Shown: positions 51,965 to 61,618, counted from the first letter of the stretch. The stretch: 64,000 nt of DNA from Brevundimonas sp. ASV9 (GCF_016429195.1 NZ_JAELUF010000002.1:35843-99842), one strand, 5' to 3'. Translations and numbers: made by a program. The notes: generated by a model from the sequence alone, not told the origin.

Positions 51965-54507
51965 GCGCCGACGCCCGGGAACAGGCGGATCAGAAGGGTC
52001 GTCGCCGCGCCCTGAACCGCCGTAAAGGCCACGAACAGGGCGACCACTTCGAACGTCGCCGGATAGCGGGACGACACCAGGCCGCAAAGCCAGCGCATCA
52101 GGATGAACGGCCCCATCAACAACGAAATGCCGACGAATGTTCCCTGCCAAGCCAACAGCGCATAGACGGTCGCGCCCTGGCTGGAGGCGTCGGGGCGAAG
52201 GCCCGAGTTCCACCAGGCCGAGGCCTCGGCCGCAAAGGCTCCGCCCGCCGCCAGAGTGCCGACCAGCATCAGGACAGAGGCGATGCCCGCGCTGCGCGGC
52301 CTGTCCAGCTTCAACGCGCCTTGCGAGGCCCAGGCGCCGAGGCCGGCGGCCGCCAGCAGGCCCAACGTCAAAGGCAGGGAGCCGATCTCGGGCGGCGCCT
52401 GCCACAAGTCCGGTCGGCGGCTCCACAGGAAGACGTGGGAGAAGCAGGCCATGATCGCGACCATGCCCGACACGATCAGGGTGATGACCATCGCCCACCA
52501 GCCGTGACTGCTGGCGCCGGACACATAGGTCGGCAGTCGCACGCCGCCGCCGACATCCACCGTCGCAGGACCGCTGGGCCGATCCAGTCCCCAGCACCAT
52601 TTGAGGATGCAGTAGACGGCCAGGACGCCGCTGACCAAGGAGGCGGCGTAGGCCTGGATCGTCAGGATCAGGAAGAAGCCGGCGGTGAAGATCGCGCCCC
52701 AGACATACCAGCTGGACGGCCGGGGCATCCGCTGGAGATATTGAGGCTCGGCGTTGATTGGACTGGTGATCATTGTCTCGCGCTCGCCGCGCGGCGCGCC
52801 GGGCAGGAAGTAGCGGCCGGCCTCGACGTCGCGCGCCAGATTCGGCTGGTCCCACACCGGATACAGGCTCTTGATCACCGGGACGGACCGCAGCGAGTAG
52901 CGGCCGGCGGGCAGCCACTCCAGCCCCGGACCGCCAAAGACATTGCCCGCGTCCTTCTCGCCGAAAGGCCGGAAGTTGCGGATCATGTCGATCGTCCACA
53001 GCACCACCGCCAGGCCGAACATGAAGGAGCCGACGGTCGAGATCATATTGGGCAGGTCCCAGCCGCGATCCGGCAGATAGGTATAGACCCGGCGCGGCAT
53101 GCCCATCAGCCCGGTCAGGTGCATGGGCATGAAGGTGACGTTGTGACCGACGAACATCAGCCAGAAGATCCACTTGCCCCAACGCTCGCTCAGAGGGCGG
53201 CTGCTGGACATGGGCGTCCAGTAGTAGATGGCGGCGAAGAGCGGGAAGACCATCCCGCCGATAAGGACATAATGCAGGTGGGCGACGATGAAATAGCTGT
53301 CGTGGGCCTGCCAGTCGAACGGCACCATGGCGACCATCACCCCGGTCAGCCCGCCCATGACAAAGATCACCAGTCCCCCGACGGCGAACAGACCGGGCGT
53401 GTTGAACCGCATCCGGCCCGCCGCCAGGGTGGCGATCCAGGCGAAGACCTGCACCCCCGCCGGCACGCTGACGGCCATGGAGGCGGCGCTGAAATAGTTG
53501 ATCGAGATCTGCGGCATGCCCGTGGTGAACATGTGGTGCGCCCAGACGCCGAAGCTGATGAACCCGGTCGCCAGCATGGCCAGGACCACCAGTCGATAAC
53601 CGACCAGCTTGGTCTGGGCGACGGCCGGGATCAAGGTCGACATCGCCCCCGCCGCCGGCAAGAAGATGATGTAGACCTCGGGGTGGCCGAAGAACCAGAA
53701 CAGGTGCTGCCACAGCATGGGATCGCCGCCCTTGGCCGCATCGAAGAAGGGCCAGCCCAGCGCGCGTTCCAGCTCCAGCAGCAGGGTCGACAGAATGATC
53801 GACGGGAAGGCGATGATGATCATGCAGGCGAAGATCAGCATGGCCCAGGCGAAGATCGGCAACTTGTCCAACGTCATGCCCGGCGCGCGCGTCTTCAGCA
53901 CCCCGACGATGATCTCGATGGCGCCGGCGATGGCCGAAATCTCGATGAAGCCGATGCCCAGGAGCCAGAAGTCGGCGTTGATGCCCGGCGAGTAAGTCAT
54001 CGACGTCAGCGGCGGATACATGAACCAGCCGCCATTCGGCGCCAGGCCGAAGAACAACGAGGCGAAGAAGCACAGCCCGCCGACCAGATAGGCCCAGAAG
54101 GCGTAGGCGCTCAGCCTCGGGAACGGCAGGTCGCGCGCCCCCAGCATCTGCGGCAGCAATAGCACGCCCAGCGCCTCGACCGCAGGCACAGCGAACAGGA
54201 ACATCATCACCGTGCCGTGCATGGTGAAGATCTGGTTGTAGGTTTCCTGCGCCAGGAAGCCCGTCATCGGCAGGGCCAGCTGGGTCCGCATCAACAGCGC
54301 CAGTACGCCCGCCAGCACGAAGAACAGCATGGCCGCGCCGACGTAATAGACGCCGATGTAGTTATTGTTGATCGCCGTGATCCACTCCCACGGCCGCCGC
54401 GGGCCGCACCAGACCTCGTCGAGCTGCTCCAGCTCGCCCTTGGGCCGGGCTTCGGTGGTGGGGAAGCGTTTGTAGAGTTCGGGATCGAACCCGGTTTCCG
54501 AACTCAT
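51961..54507 (-). CDS. ctaD: Cytochrome c oxidase fused subunits I and III (caa3 type)
   Basis: Catalytic core of a heme-copper oxidase, 848 residues. The first 560 or so are subunit I: heme ligand region TYNQIFTMHGTVMMFLFAVP, the CuB/His-Tyr site WFFGHPEVYIIFLP, HHMFTTGM, the K-channel area and AHLHYVLIGGMVFPL with its two heme histidines. The remainder, after a linker with PRPSSWYVWG, is subunit III with several helices (SHVFLW-type and WQGTFVGISLLMGPF). The fusion is typical of caa3 oxidases. Overlaps the small membrane protein gene by ATGA and follows subunit II. Confidence 0.93.
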   Translation of the reverse strand: MSSETGFDPELYKRFPTTEARPKGELEQLDEVWCGPRRPWEWITAINNNYIGVYYVGAAMLFFVLAGVLALLMRTQLALPMTGFLAQETYNQIFTMHGTVMMFLFAVPAVEALGVLLLPQMLGARDLPFPRLSAYAFWAYLVGGLCFFASLFFGLAPNGGWFMYPPLTSMTYSPGINADFWLLGIGFIEISAIAGAIEIIVGVLKTRAPGMTLDKLPIFAWAMLIFACMIIIAFPSIILSTLLLELERALGWPFFDAAKGGDPMLWQHLFWFFGHPEVYIIFLPAAGAMSTLIPAVAQTKLVGYRLVVLAMLATGFISFGVWAHHMFTTGMPQISINYFSAASMAVSVPAGVQVFAWIATLAAGRMRFNTPGLFAVGGLVIFVMGGLTGVMVAMVPFDWQAHDSYFIVAHLHYVLIGGMVFPLFAAIYYWTPMSSSRPLSERWGKWIFWLMFVGHNVTFMPMHLTGLMGMPRRVYTYLPDRGWDLPNMISTVGSFMFGLAVVLWTIDMIRNFRPFGEKDAGNVFGGPGLEWLPAGRYSLRSVPVIKSLYPVWDQPNLARDVEAGRYFLPGAPRGERETMITSPINAEPQYLQRMPRPSSWYVWGAIFTAGFFLILTIQAYAASLVSGVLAVYCILKWCWGLDRPSGPATVDVGGGVRLPTYVSGASSHGWWAMVITLIVSGMVAIMACFSHVFLWSRRPDLWQAPPEIGSLPLTLGLLAAAGLGAWASQGALKLDRPRSAGIASVLMLVGTLAAGGAFAAEASAWWNSGLRPDASSQGATVYALLAWQGTFVGISLLMGPFILMRWLCGLVSSRYPATFEVVALFVAFTAVQGAATTLLIRLFPGVGA

Positions 54508-55481
54508 TTCAGGCTTTCCAGATAGGCGGCAACGGCGCGCACGTCCTGGCCCGACAGGACCGCATAGGACGGCATCCGATTGCCGGGCTTCAGGCTCTGG
54601 CTGTCCGAAATCCAGCCGGCCATCGTCCCCTGATTGTTCGGCAGTATGCCGGCGCCCAGCGTCTGGCGCGAGCCGACGTGGGTCAGGTCCGGTCCCGCCA
54701 GACCGTTCGCCTCGGTTCCGCGAATGGTGTGACAGGCGGCGCAGCCCGAGGCGGCGAAGACGTTGCGCCCCTGGTCGATCAAGGCGAGCGGCCCCTGGGC
54801 CGAGGGCACGACGGCGGCCGGCCGCGACTGACGCGCCAACCAGGCGGCATAGTCGTCCGGCGCATGGGCCACGACCACCAGCCCCATCAGGGCGTGAGGA
54901 CCGCCGCAGTATTCGGCGCATTGGCCGCCGTAGGTGCCCGGCGCATCGGCTTGCAGGCGCATGAAGTTGCGGCGGCCGGGGATCATGTCGGTCTTTCCGC
55001 CCAGGCGCGGCACCCAGAAGCTGTGGATCACGTCCGCGCTTTCCAGCTCGAACACGATGGGCTGGCCGGCCGGGATATGGACCTCGTTGGCGTCCTGCAC
55101 AATCTCGCGCCCCTGACCATCCAGATAGGCGACGCGCCACCACCACATTTCGCCGGTGACGCGCACCCGCATTTCGCCGGGCTTGGGCGCATCGGCCACC
55201 CGCGCGGTCGTGGTCAGCCCATAGACCAGCAGTCCGGTCAGAACGACCACCGGGAAGACCAGTCCCGCAATCCAGATCAGGCGCTCGCCGCCGACCCGCC
55301 GCTTCCACTTGCGTGGCCCGAACAGTGCGATGCCGAGCGCCACGGCCACCACGACCGTGACCACCGCCGCAATGATGAAGAGAATCCAGGCCACGGTCTG
55401 GATTGGTCCGGCGAATGGCCCGGCCGGATCCAGTACGGGCGGCGGCCAGCCGGCGATTCCGGGAGGGGCGTCAGTCTTCAT
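54504..55481 (-). CDS. ctaC: Cytochrome c oxidase subunit II with C-terminal cytochrome c domain
   Basis: Takes electrons from cytochrome c and passes them through CuA to heme a. The 325-residue protein has two membrane helices (about 29-54 and 70-90), then the CuA domain: H153, C188, E190, C192, H196 and M199 in QCAEYCGGPHALM, the full ligand set. A cytochrome c domain follows with CAACH at 247-251 and axial methionine likely in NRMPSYAVL. This makes it caa3 type. The N-terminus lacks an obvious lipobox. Start MKTDAPPG; it overlaps the preceding cytochrome gene by 11 bases. Confidence 0.93.
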   Translation of the reverse strand: MKTDAPPGIAGWPPPVLDPAGPFAGPIQTVAWILFIIAAVVTVVVAVALGIALFGPRKWKRRVGGERLIWIAGLVFPVVVLTGLLVYGLTTTARVADAPKPGEMRVRVTGEMWWWRVAYLDGQGREIVQDANEVHIPAGQPIVFELESADVIHSFWVPRLGGKTDMIPGRRNFMRLQADAPGTYGGQCAEYCGGPHALMGLVVVAHAPDDYAAWLARQSRPAAVVPSAQGPLALIDQGRNVFAASGCAACHTIRGTEANGLAGPDLTHVGSRQTLGAGILPNNQGTMAGWISDSQSLKPGNRMPSYAVLSGQDVRAVAAYLESLK

Positions 55482-55842
55482 CGAGCGTGTACAGATAGGC
55501 CGCAACGTCGCGGGCTTGGTCTTGCGTCAGGGGCATGGGCGGCATGGCGGTTCCGGGATCCATCGACGGCGCGTCGATCAGCCAGCGGATCAGGGTATCG
55601 GGCTGGTTCGGCAGACGTCCGGCGATCAGGGGACGCGCGCCGAACCCCGCAAGGTTCGAGCCGGACCGGCCCTCGGGCCAGGCGACGCCGGGGATCCGGT
55701 GACAGGCGCCGCAACCGACCTCCTTGATCGCGGCCAATCCGGCGGCGGCATCGGCCTGAACCACCGGCCGGGGCAGGTCTGATTTGTCCACGCAGGCGCA
55801 CAGTGCGAGCGCCAGCGCGCAGGCCGCCGCCTGTCGTCCCAT
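55471..55842 (-). CDS. Small c-type cytochrome upstream of the caa3 oxidase
   Basis: A 123-residue exported monoheme cytochrome. MGRQAAACALALALCAC is a short lipoprotein-like signal with cysteines at its end, so it is probably membrane anchored. The heme site is CGACH (44-48), with the axial methionine likely in TAMPPMPLT. It overlaps the start of subunit II, so it is first in the oxidase operon and may be an electron donor for it. The ATG at 55842 has GAGG before it; an ATG nine codons upstream is also in frame. Confidence 0.8.
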   Translation of the reverse strand: MGRQAAACALALALCACVDKSDLPRPVVQADAAAGLAAIKEVGCGACHRIPGVAWPEGRSGSNLAGFGARPLIAGRLPNQPDTLIRWLIDAPSMDPGTAMPPMPLTQDQARDVAAYLYTLDED

Positions 55843-55987
55843 CGCCTCGCCCCTCGTCCGAAAACCCATCCGCCCCCCAAAGCTTCGCCAGACCAATCCC
55901 CTTGTCGGACGGAGGTTCCCGACTGCGACATGGAGCCTCGTCGCATCGCCACAAGGAACCTTCGCCATAAGCAGGTGTTGCACCGCC

Positions 55988-56740
55988 GTGCGCGCCTCCC
56001 TTTCCGTTCTTGTGCTGCTGACCGGCCTCGCCGCCTGCGACTCCACGCCGGGCCAGACGGATCGCGGCTTCACGGCGAATGGTCAGGTCATCGCCATGAG
56101 CGGCGGCGCCGGCGGGGCGGCCAACGCCTGCTTTACCTGTCACGGCCTGGACGGCGGCGGGGATGGGGTCGCCGCCCCGCGTCTGGCAGGCTTGGACGCC
56201 GGCTATCTGCAAAAGCAGTTGGAAGACTATGCATCGGGCCTGCGTCCCGACGACGCCATGACCCGCATCGCCAAGGCCTTGGACCAGCAGGGCCGACGCG
56301 AGGTCGCCGCCTACTACGCCGCCCTGCCCGCGGCGCCGACGCAAACGCCCGCGTCGATGGCGTCTGCGCCCGCCCTCTATCTGAACGGCGCCCCCTCGCG
56401 CGGCATCGTCGCCTGCGCCTCATGTCACGGCGACCGGGGTCAAGGCTCGGGCCAGGGCGGCAATCCGCAGGTCGCCGGTCAGCCCGCCGCCTATACGTTG
56501 GAACAGATCGACCGCTGGAAAGCGGGCAAACGCCGCAACGACCCGCGCGGCGTCATGGCGGCCGCCGTCAAATCGCTTTCGGACCCAGAAGCCCGCGCCA
56601 TAGCGTCCTGGCTGTCGACGCAACCCGCTTCTCCAGCGCGCGCCAGCGCCGCTGCCACCGGGTCCGCTTCGGTCGAAGCAGCGGCACGACCGGCAGCATC
56701 GCGTGAAACACGTCGTCCCTATCGATCAGATGGTGCTTGA
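55988..56740 (+). CDS. Diheme cytochrome c (c4-like) lipoprotein
   Basis: A 250-residue periplasmic diheme protein with a GTG start. The signal RASLSVLVLLTGLAAC ends in a lipobox. Two heme sites are present, CFTCH (48-52) and CASCHGDRGQG (143-147), in two similar halves as in cytochromes c4. The last 40 residues (rich in Ala, Ser, Arg) are low complexity and lie opposite the end of the cytochrome b561 gene. It is divergent from the small cytochrome and oxidase operon. It could shuttle electrons between a bc1 complex and the caa3 oxidase. Confidence 0.82.
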   Translation: MRASLSVLVLLTGLAACDSTPGQTDRGFTANGQVIAMSGGAGGAANACFTCHGLDGGGDGVAAPRLAGLDAGYLQKQLEDYASGLRPDDAMTRIAKALDQQGRREVAAYYAALPAAPTQTPASMASAPALYLNGAPSRGIVACASCHGDRGQGSGQGGNPQVAGQPAAYTLEQIDRWKAGKRRNDPRGVMAAAVKSLSDPEARAIASWLSTQPASPARASAAATGSASVEAAARPAASRETRRPYRSDGA

Positions 56741-57287
56741 GCGCGGCGCCGGCGTGGATGGGGATCATCAGCAGCAGGGTGATGACCAGTCCCCAGTGCA
56801 TCCATTCCGCCGCCGCCTCGATCGCCCATAGCTGGGTGTTCGACAGATCCTGCAGCGGCAGCAGCGGCCATTTGATGAAGCCCAACGTCTCCAGCTGACG
56901 CGTCCGATCCGTCGCCGAAATCATGGCCCAGCCCGACAACGGCAGGCCGAACAGGCAGATGTAGAAGACATAGTGGGTCACATGGGCGGCCATGCTCTCC
57001 CAACCCGGCTTGTCCGCATCATTGATCAGGTCGGGCGCCAGCAAACGCCATGACAGCCGGCCGATCACCAGGATCAGCATCAACACGCCGATCGCGAAGT
57101 GCAGGTCGTAGGCGGCCATCATGGCGCCGCCCACCGGCTGGCGCCCCATCCACCAGCCCCAGCCGAGCTGGAAGATCACCAGCCCCGCCATCACCCAGTG
57201 AAAGCCGATGCCGACGGGCGAGTAGCGACCCTCGTCATGGTGGCCCGCCGCCCATTCCAGCAGCTGCCTGAACAACCTTTCGATCAT
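56568..57287 (-). CDS. Cytochrome b561
   Basis: A 239-residue membrane diheme cytochrome b of the bacterial b561 family. Heme-ligand histidines occur in SPVGIGFHWVMAG, AAYDLHFAIGVLM, MHWGLVITLLLM and IPIHAGAALKHHL. Four helices are visible. It may oxidise quinol or move electrons between quinone and a periplasmic partner. The start overlaps the end of the CtaG-type gene (ATGA). The last 58 codons are antisense to the diheme cytochrome gene; the tail there is very basic (KRTRWQRRWRALEKRV). Confidence 0.85.
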   Translation of the reverse strand: MIERLFRQLLEWAAGHHDEGRYSPVGIGFHWVMAGLVIFQLGWGWWMGRQPVGGAMMAAYDLHFAIGVLMLILVIGRLSWRLLAPDLINDADKPGWESMAAHVTHYVFYICLFGLPLSGWAMISATDRTRQLETLGFIKWPLLPLQDLSNTQLWAIEAAAEWMHWGLVITLLLMIPIHAGAALKHHLIDRDDVFHAMLPVVPLLRPKRTRWQRRWRALEKRVASTARTLWRGLLGPKAI

Positions 57288-57985
57288 GCCGGATGCGCCT
57301 TGGCGTCGGGGCCGATCATCCGACCCAGCCGCCACAAGGCGGCGAATAGATACAGCGCCGCCGCCGGCGCCCACATGATCAGCCCGGCCGCCTGCTGATC
57401 CTCCAGCGGCGTCAGGCCCCAGGCCAGGGTCGAATAGGCATGGGGCGCATAGACCGCCTGCCCCGCAAAGGTCAGCACCGCGCCAAGCAGCCCCATCGCC
57501 AGCATGGCCGCCAACAGGGCGATGACCGCCGCCGGCGCAGACGCCGACCGCGCCGCGCACCAGAACCAGACGGCGCTCGCCAGCAGACTGATCTGCATAA
57601 CCCAATAGACCGCATCGTTCGACAGGGCGGCGCCATAGGCGTCAGGCGCGTGCCAGGCCCAGAACACCACCGCCTGCACCGCCGTCGCCAGGATCAGCGA
57701 CCCATATCGTCTCATGGGCAGGGCCGCCGCCAGCAAGGGCGCAGCGACGCCGACCAACAGCACATGATGCACCGTCCTCGCCGAAAACAGCGCCGAGCTA
57801 AGGGCGCACAGCGGGGAAACAAATCCAACGGCCAATACCGCGACAGCCGCCAGACCATAGCCGCGCCGCTGCCCTTCCAGCCGCCAAAGGACCAGGCCTG
57901 TCGCTGCGGCCAGAACAAGCAGCAGCATCGGATCCAGGTTCCAGCGCCACTCGCCAAAAGCTGGCGCAGGACCGCAATACGGCAT
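57284..57985 (-). CDS. ctaG: Cytochrome c oxidase assembly factor, CtaG (caa3) family
   Basis: A 233-residue membrane protein of the caa3_CtaG family, needed for caa3 oxidase formation in Bacillus and probably for copper delivery or assembly. Conserved segments are ARTVHHVLLVGVAAPLLA, VVFWAWHAPDAYGAAL and TLAWGLTPLEDQQAAGLIMW; six or seven helices are expected. It is distinct from the small copper chaperone CtaG/Cox11. Starts at ATG 57985, though a TTG three codons earlier is possible. First of a pair with cytochrome b561; the oxidase genes are downstream past the plus-strand cytochrome. Confidence 0.88.
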   Translation of the reverse strand: MPYCGPAPAFGEWRWNLDPMLLLVLAAATGLVLWRLEGQRRGYGLAAVAVLAVGFVSPLCALSSALFSARTVHHVLLVGVAAPLLAAALPMRRYGSLILATAVQAVVFWAWHAPDAYGAALSNDAVYWVMQISLLASAVWFWCAARSASAPAAVIALLAAMLAMGLLGAVLTFAGQAVYAPHAYSTLAWGLTPLEDQQAAGLIMWAPAAALYLFAALWRLGRMIGPDAKAHPA

Positions 57986-58189
57986 CCAACTCAAACCTGC
58001 ACCCTCGCCCCTTGCCGGATCTCCTGATCCCCGTGAAAGGGAAAAGCAAAGCCAGCTGTGACGGTTCCGCGCGGATCATTTCTACGACGAATTGCCGCGA
58101 TGGCTCAGGTGGTCGATCAGCGCCAACACGGAACTTGCTGCCACCAAACAGCTCCCGCGCATCGAAACCGGCTAAAACCCACCCTGGCC

Positions 58190-61100
58190 TCAGGCCGCCG
58201 CCAATTCGGTCAGAAGCTTTTCAATGAAGGCCGTGTCATGTGGTTGGTCGTTGGCGGCGTCGACGATCATGCGATCCTCGGACCAGCGTCGATCATCTCG
58301 CAACGGAAAGGACGCTTCCATGCCGGGCCGACGCGCCGCCGCGATCCGCAACGCCGTCGCCTTCGGTCCCGAAACGATTTCCGTGACGCCGGCATCACGG
58401 GCGAGCGCCGCCAGGCGACGGCCGGTGAACAGGTCCTCTGCGGGGTCTGGTAAAGAGCCGAACCGATCTTCGGCTTCGTCTCGCAAGGCGTCGACATCTT
58501 CCGCCGTCGTGGCGCGCGCCAACCGGGCGTACAGATTGATGCGCACGGTTTCGTCGGGGATGTAGTCCGCCGGCAGATGCCCTGTCGCGCCGACGTTCAG
58601 ACTGGGAGAGGCTTGGTCTGGATCGGGATCGCCTTTTGCAGCCGCGAGCGCCCGAGCCAGGACGGCCTGATAAAGGGCCGAGCCGATAAGCCTGACATGT
58701 CCGGCCTGTTCCTCGCCCACCAGATCGCCGCCGCCGCGCAGGTCCAGATCGCGCCCGCTGATCGCGAAGCCCGCCCCCAGTCGGTCCAGCGCCTCCAGCG
58801 TCTGAAGACGGGCCTCCGTCGCCGCCGCCATCGGCGTTTCGGGATCGGAAAGCAGATAGGTGAACCCCTGTCGCCGCCCCCGGCCGACACGCCCGCGCAG
58901 CTGATGCAGTTGCGCCAGGCCGAACCGGTCCGGTCGCCAGATCAACATCGTATTGGCGCGTGGCACGTCCAGGCCGGTCTCGATGATGTTCGTGGCCAGA
59001 AGCACGTCGCCCTCGCCCTCGGAGAACCGGCTCATGACCTCGTCGATCGCGGACGGGGACATGTCGCCGTGCGCCGAGACCACCGACAGCTCGGGCGTTA
59101 GAGTCTTCAGGCGTTCCGCCAAGGGTTCCATATCCTCGATCCGCGGCACGACCACGAAACTTTGCCCGCCCCGCGCCTTCTCGCGCATCAGCGACAGGCG
59201 AACCGCCCCGGCGTCGAACGGGGTCATGAAGGTTCGGATTGGCCGACGTCGCGCAGGCGGACTAGCGATCAGGCTGACGTCCTGAATGCCGACCATGGCG
59301 CTTTGCAAAGTCCTCGGGATCGGGGTGGCCGACATCGACAACAGATGCGGCGCCTTCTCTGCCAAGGCAGATTTCATCTGCGCGCCGAAGCGGTGCTCCT
59401 CATCGATGATGACAAGCCCGAGGTCGGAAAACGCCAACCCCTCCGCCGCCAGCGCCTGCGTACCTACCACGACGCGCATGGAGCCGTCCGCCAGCCCTGC
59501 CTTGACCGCCCGCGCCTCCGCGCTGTCTGCGGCGCGCGACAGGTGGCCGACCTGAATGTCCGTGTCCTTGAACCGCCTCTTGAACACCTCGAAATGCTGG
59601 CGCGCCAGAACGGTGGTCGGGGCGACGACGATGACCTGTCTGCCGGCAAGGGCCACGGCCGCCGCAGCGCGCAGGGCGACCTCGGTTTTGCCGAAACCGA
59701 CATCGCCGCAGACGAGCCGGTTCATGGGCTTGCCGGACCCCAGGTCCGACAGGACCGCCTCGATGGCGCGCGCCTGATCGGCCGTTTCGGGGAAGGCGAA
59801 GCCGGCTGCGAACCGGGCCAGCGCCTGACGCGGCGCGGTGATCGGCTCGGTCCTCAGCGCTGCACGCGCTTCGGCCCGGGCGGACAGGGCCGCTGCGGCC
59901 TCGTCGATCTGCGCGCTGACCTTGGCGCGACGCTTGAGCCATCCTTGGGTGTTCAGCCGATCCAGCGACACCGCGTCCGGCTCCGAGCCGTAGCGCCAGA
60001 TTTTGCCGAACTCCTCAATCGGCGCGAGGATGGTCCCTCCGCCATGATATTCGATGCGCAGAACGTCGCGCTCCACGCCATCGGCAGCGACCCGTTCCAA
60101 AGCCTTCAGGACGCCCAGACCGTGGTCTTCATGGATGACCACATCGTCCAACCGCAGTTCGGTCTCTCCGAACGCATCGTTCGTGTCGCCGGATCCTCGC
60201 GCGATCCGGCCGCCGAAAATGTCCGAGGGCGTCAGGACGACTAGACCGGCGGCCGACTGTCGGAAGCCTGTGTCCAGATCGGCGGTTACGACGGCGATCT
60301 GCCCGGGCTGCAGTGGCGCGATCGCGCTCCAGCTCTCGAGCGCCACGGGCAGATCGATATCGTGGCGACCCAGCAGGCGCAGGATGATCCTGTGCTCATG
60401 AGGCAATCCCGTCAGGACGATGCGATCGCCCGCCTCGCGCCGCTCGGCAATGAACTGTTTCAAGGCCCGCCCCGGCGACTTCTCCAATGCGAAGGCTGGC
60501 GTCGGCGCCCAACCCTCGACGCTCAGGGGGTTGGCGCCTTTCAAAACCTGCCGAACGTCCTTTTCCGTCAAATAGAGGCTGTCGGGTTTCGCAGGACGCG
60601 CGCCCTCGCTGAACCGCAGGCGCGTGTCATAGGCTTCGGCCACATGCGCGCGAATGCGTTCGAACCGATCCTGAACGCCCACGTCGGTCAGAATCATCGG
60701 CTTGTCGAGGAAATCAAACAGGGTCGTGGAGGTCTCAGCATTGATCGACGGTCCGGTCTCCTGACGATCGTCATCCTCGGGTGACCGGTCGCTCCACTCA
60801 GCCGCAGGGGTCAGACAGATCGTCTGGATCTCGGCGCCCCGGCGTTGCGATACTGGATCGAAGGCATGGATCTCGGTGATCCGGTCCGCCTCGTCCAGGG
60901 CGATGCGATAAGGCGTTGCGGACGCCGGCGGGAAGACGTCGACCACCGCGCCGAGCAGAGCGTACTCGCCAGGTTCATCGACCCGCTCATCCGCTGCATA
61001 GCCCGTATCGGTCAGAAACGACTCCAAGACTTCGCGATCCAGCGCCTCGCCCGCCGCGAGCGACAAGCGGGCCTTGATCCGTTCGCGCGACGGCGTCCGC

Positions 61101-61489
61101 TGCACGATCGCATCGGGCGAGGCGACCAAGAACACGGGCCTTGCGCCGGCTTCGTCCAGGGCGCCCAAGACGGCCATCCGCCGCCCCATGCTTTCCCGCG
61201 AAGGCGCAGCGCGGTCGTAGGGCAGGCAGTCCCAGGGGGGCACGACCAGCACCTCGGCGTCCTTCACCATCGGCGAGAGCGCCGCCGCAATCTCATCGGC
61301 GCGGCGTTCGCTGGTGGCTATGAACACCACGGCCTGCGAGCGCTTTGTTTTCATCTCGGCAAGTCCGGCCGCCACAGCCGCCGCCGGCATTTTCCAACGC
61401 TTGCCGTCGTCCTGCTCGGGCGCTGGCCCTCCAACGAGGACCTGCTGGCCCGTGGCGGAAAGATCGGTGTCGGCGGAAGACGATTTCAT
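58190..61489 (-). CDS. mfd: Mfd-like transcription-repair coupling factor / DEAD-type DNA translocase
   Basis: A 1099-residue ATP-driven DNA translocase. An N-terminal UvrB-like region (WDCLPYDRAAPSRESM, DEPGEYALLGAVVDVFPP) is followed by a CarD-like RNA-polymerase-interaction domain at about 448-515 (DVVIHEDHGLGVLKALERV). Motor motifs include Walker A GDVGFGKTEVA (~598), DEEH (~695), SATPIPRTLQ and QLRGRVGRGRRQG (~866). The C-terminus has a reduced D7-like end. It resembles Mfd but is shorter than the usual 1150, and the RNA-polymerase domain reads HEDHGLGVLKAL instead of the usual HVDHGIGRFEGL. It may be a second, diverged Mfd paralogue. Transcribed leftward, away from the rRNA terminator. 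Confidence 0.8.
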   Translation of the reverse strand: MKSSSADTDLSATGQQVLVGGPAPEQDDGKRWKMPAAAVAAGLAEMKTKRSQAVVFIATSERRADEIAAALSPMVKDAEVLVVPPWDCLPYDRAAPSRESMGRRMAVLGALDEAGARPVFLVASPDAIVQRTPSRERIKARLSLAAGEALDREVLESFLTDTGYAADERVDEPGEYALLGAVVDVFPPASATPYRIALDEADRITEIHAFDPVSQRRGAEIQTICLTPAAEWSDRSPEDDDRQETGPSINAETSTTLFDFLDKPMILTDVGVQDRFERIRAHVAEAYDTRLRFSEGARPAKPDSLYLTEKDVRQVLKGANPLSVEGWAPTPAFALEKSPGRALKQFIAERREAGDRIVLTGLPHEHRIILRLLGRHDIDLPVALESWSAIAPLQPGQIAVVTADLDTGFRQSAAGLVVLTPSDIFGGRIARGSGDTNDAFGETELRLDDVVIHEDHGLGVLKALERVAADGVERDVLRIEYHGGGTILAPIEEFGKIWRYGSEPDAVSLDRLNTQGWLKRRAKVSAQIDEAAAALSARAEARAALRTEPITAPRQALARFAAGFAFPETADQARAIEAVLSDLGSGKPMNRLVCGDVGFGKTEVALRAAAAVALAGRQVIVVAPTTVLARQHFEVFKRRFKDTDIQVGHLSRAADSAEARAVKAGLADGSMRVVVGTQALAAEGLAFSDLGLVIIDEEHRFGAQMKSALAEKAPHLLSMSATPIPRTLQSAMVGIQDVSLIASPPARRRPIRTFMTPFDAGAVRLSLMREKARGGQSFVVVPRIEDMEPLAERLKTLTPELSVVSAHGDMSPSAIDEVMSRFSEGEGDVLLATNIIETGLDVPRANTMLIWRPDRFGLAQLHQLRGRVGRGRRQGFTYLLSDPETPMAAATEARLQTLEALDRLGAGFAISGRDLDLRGGGDLVGEEQAGHVRLIGSALYQAVLARALAAAKGDPDPDQASPSLNVGATGHLPADYIPDETVRINLYARLARATTAEDVDALRDEAEDRFGSLPDPAEDLFTGRRLAALARDAGVTEIVSGPKATALRIAAARRPGMEASFPLRDDRRWSEDRMIVDAANDQPHDTAFIEKLLTELAAA

Positions 61490-61618
61490 CCTGGCTCAAC
61501 CCCGTTGTCAGCCAGGAGTTGCGCCCGCTTTCGTACCCAGGAGCGTTTGTCCCACCCGCGCCGCAGTAGTTTTTTCGGATAGCGAGGTCTGCGGCTCGGC
61601 GACTGTTCGCTTGACAGC

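Noticed and set aside
52321..54162. 613-codon plus-strand frame opposite cytochrome oxidase subunit I
   Set aside because: Mirror of a membrane protein gene; His/Gln/Asp-rich, no motif.
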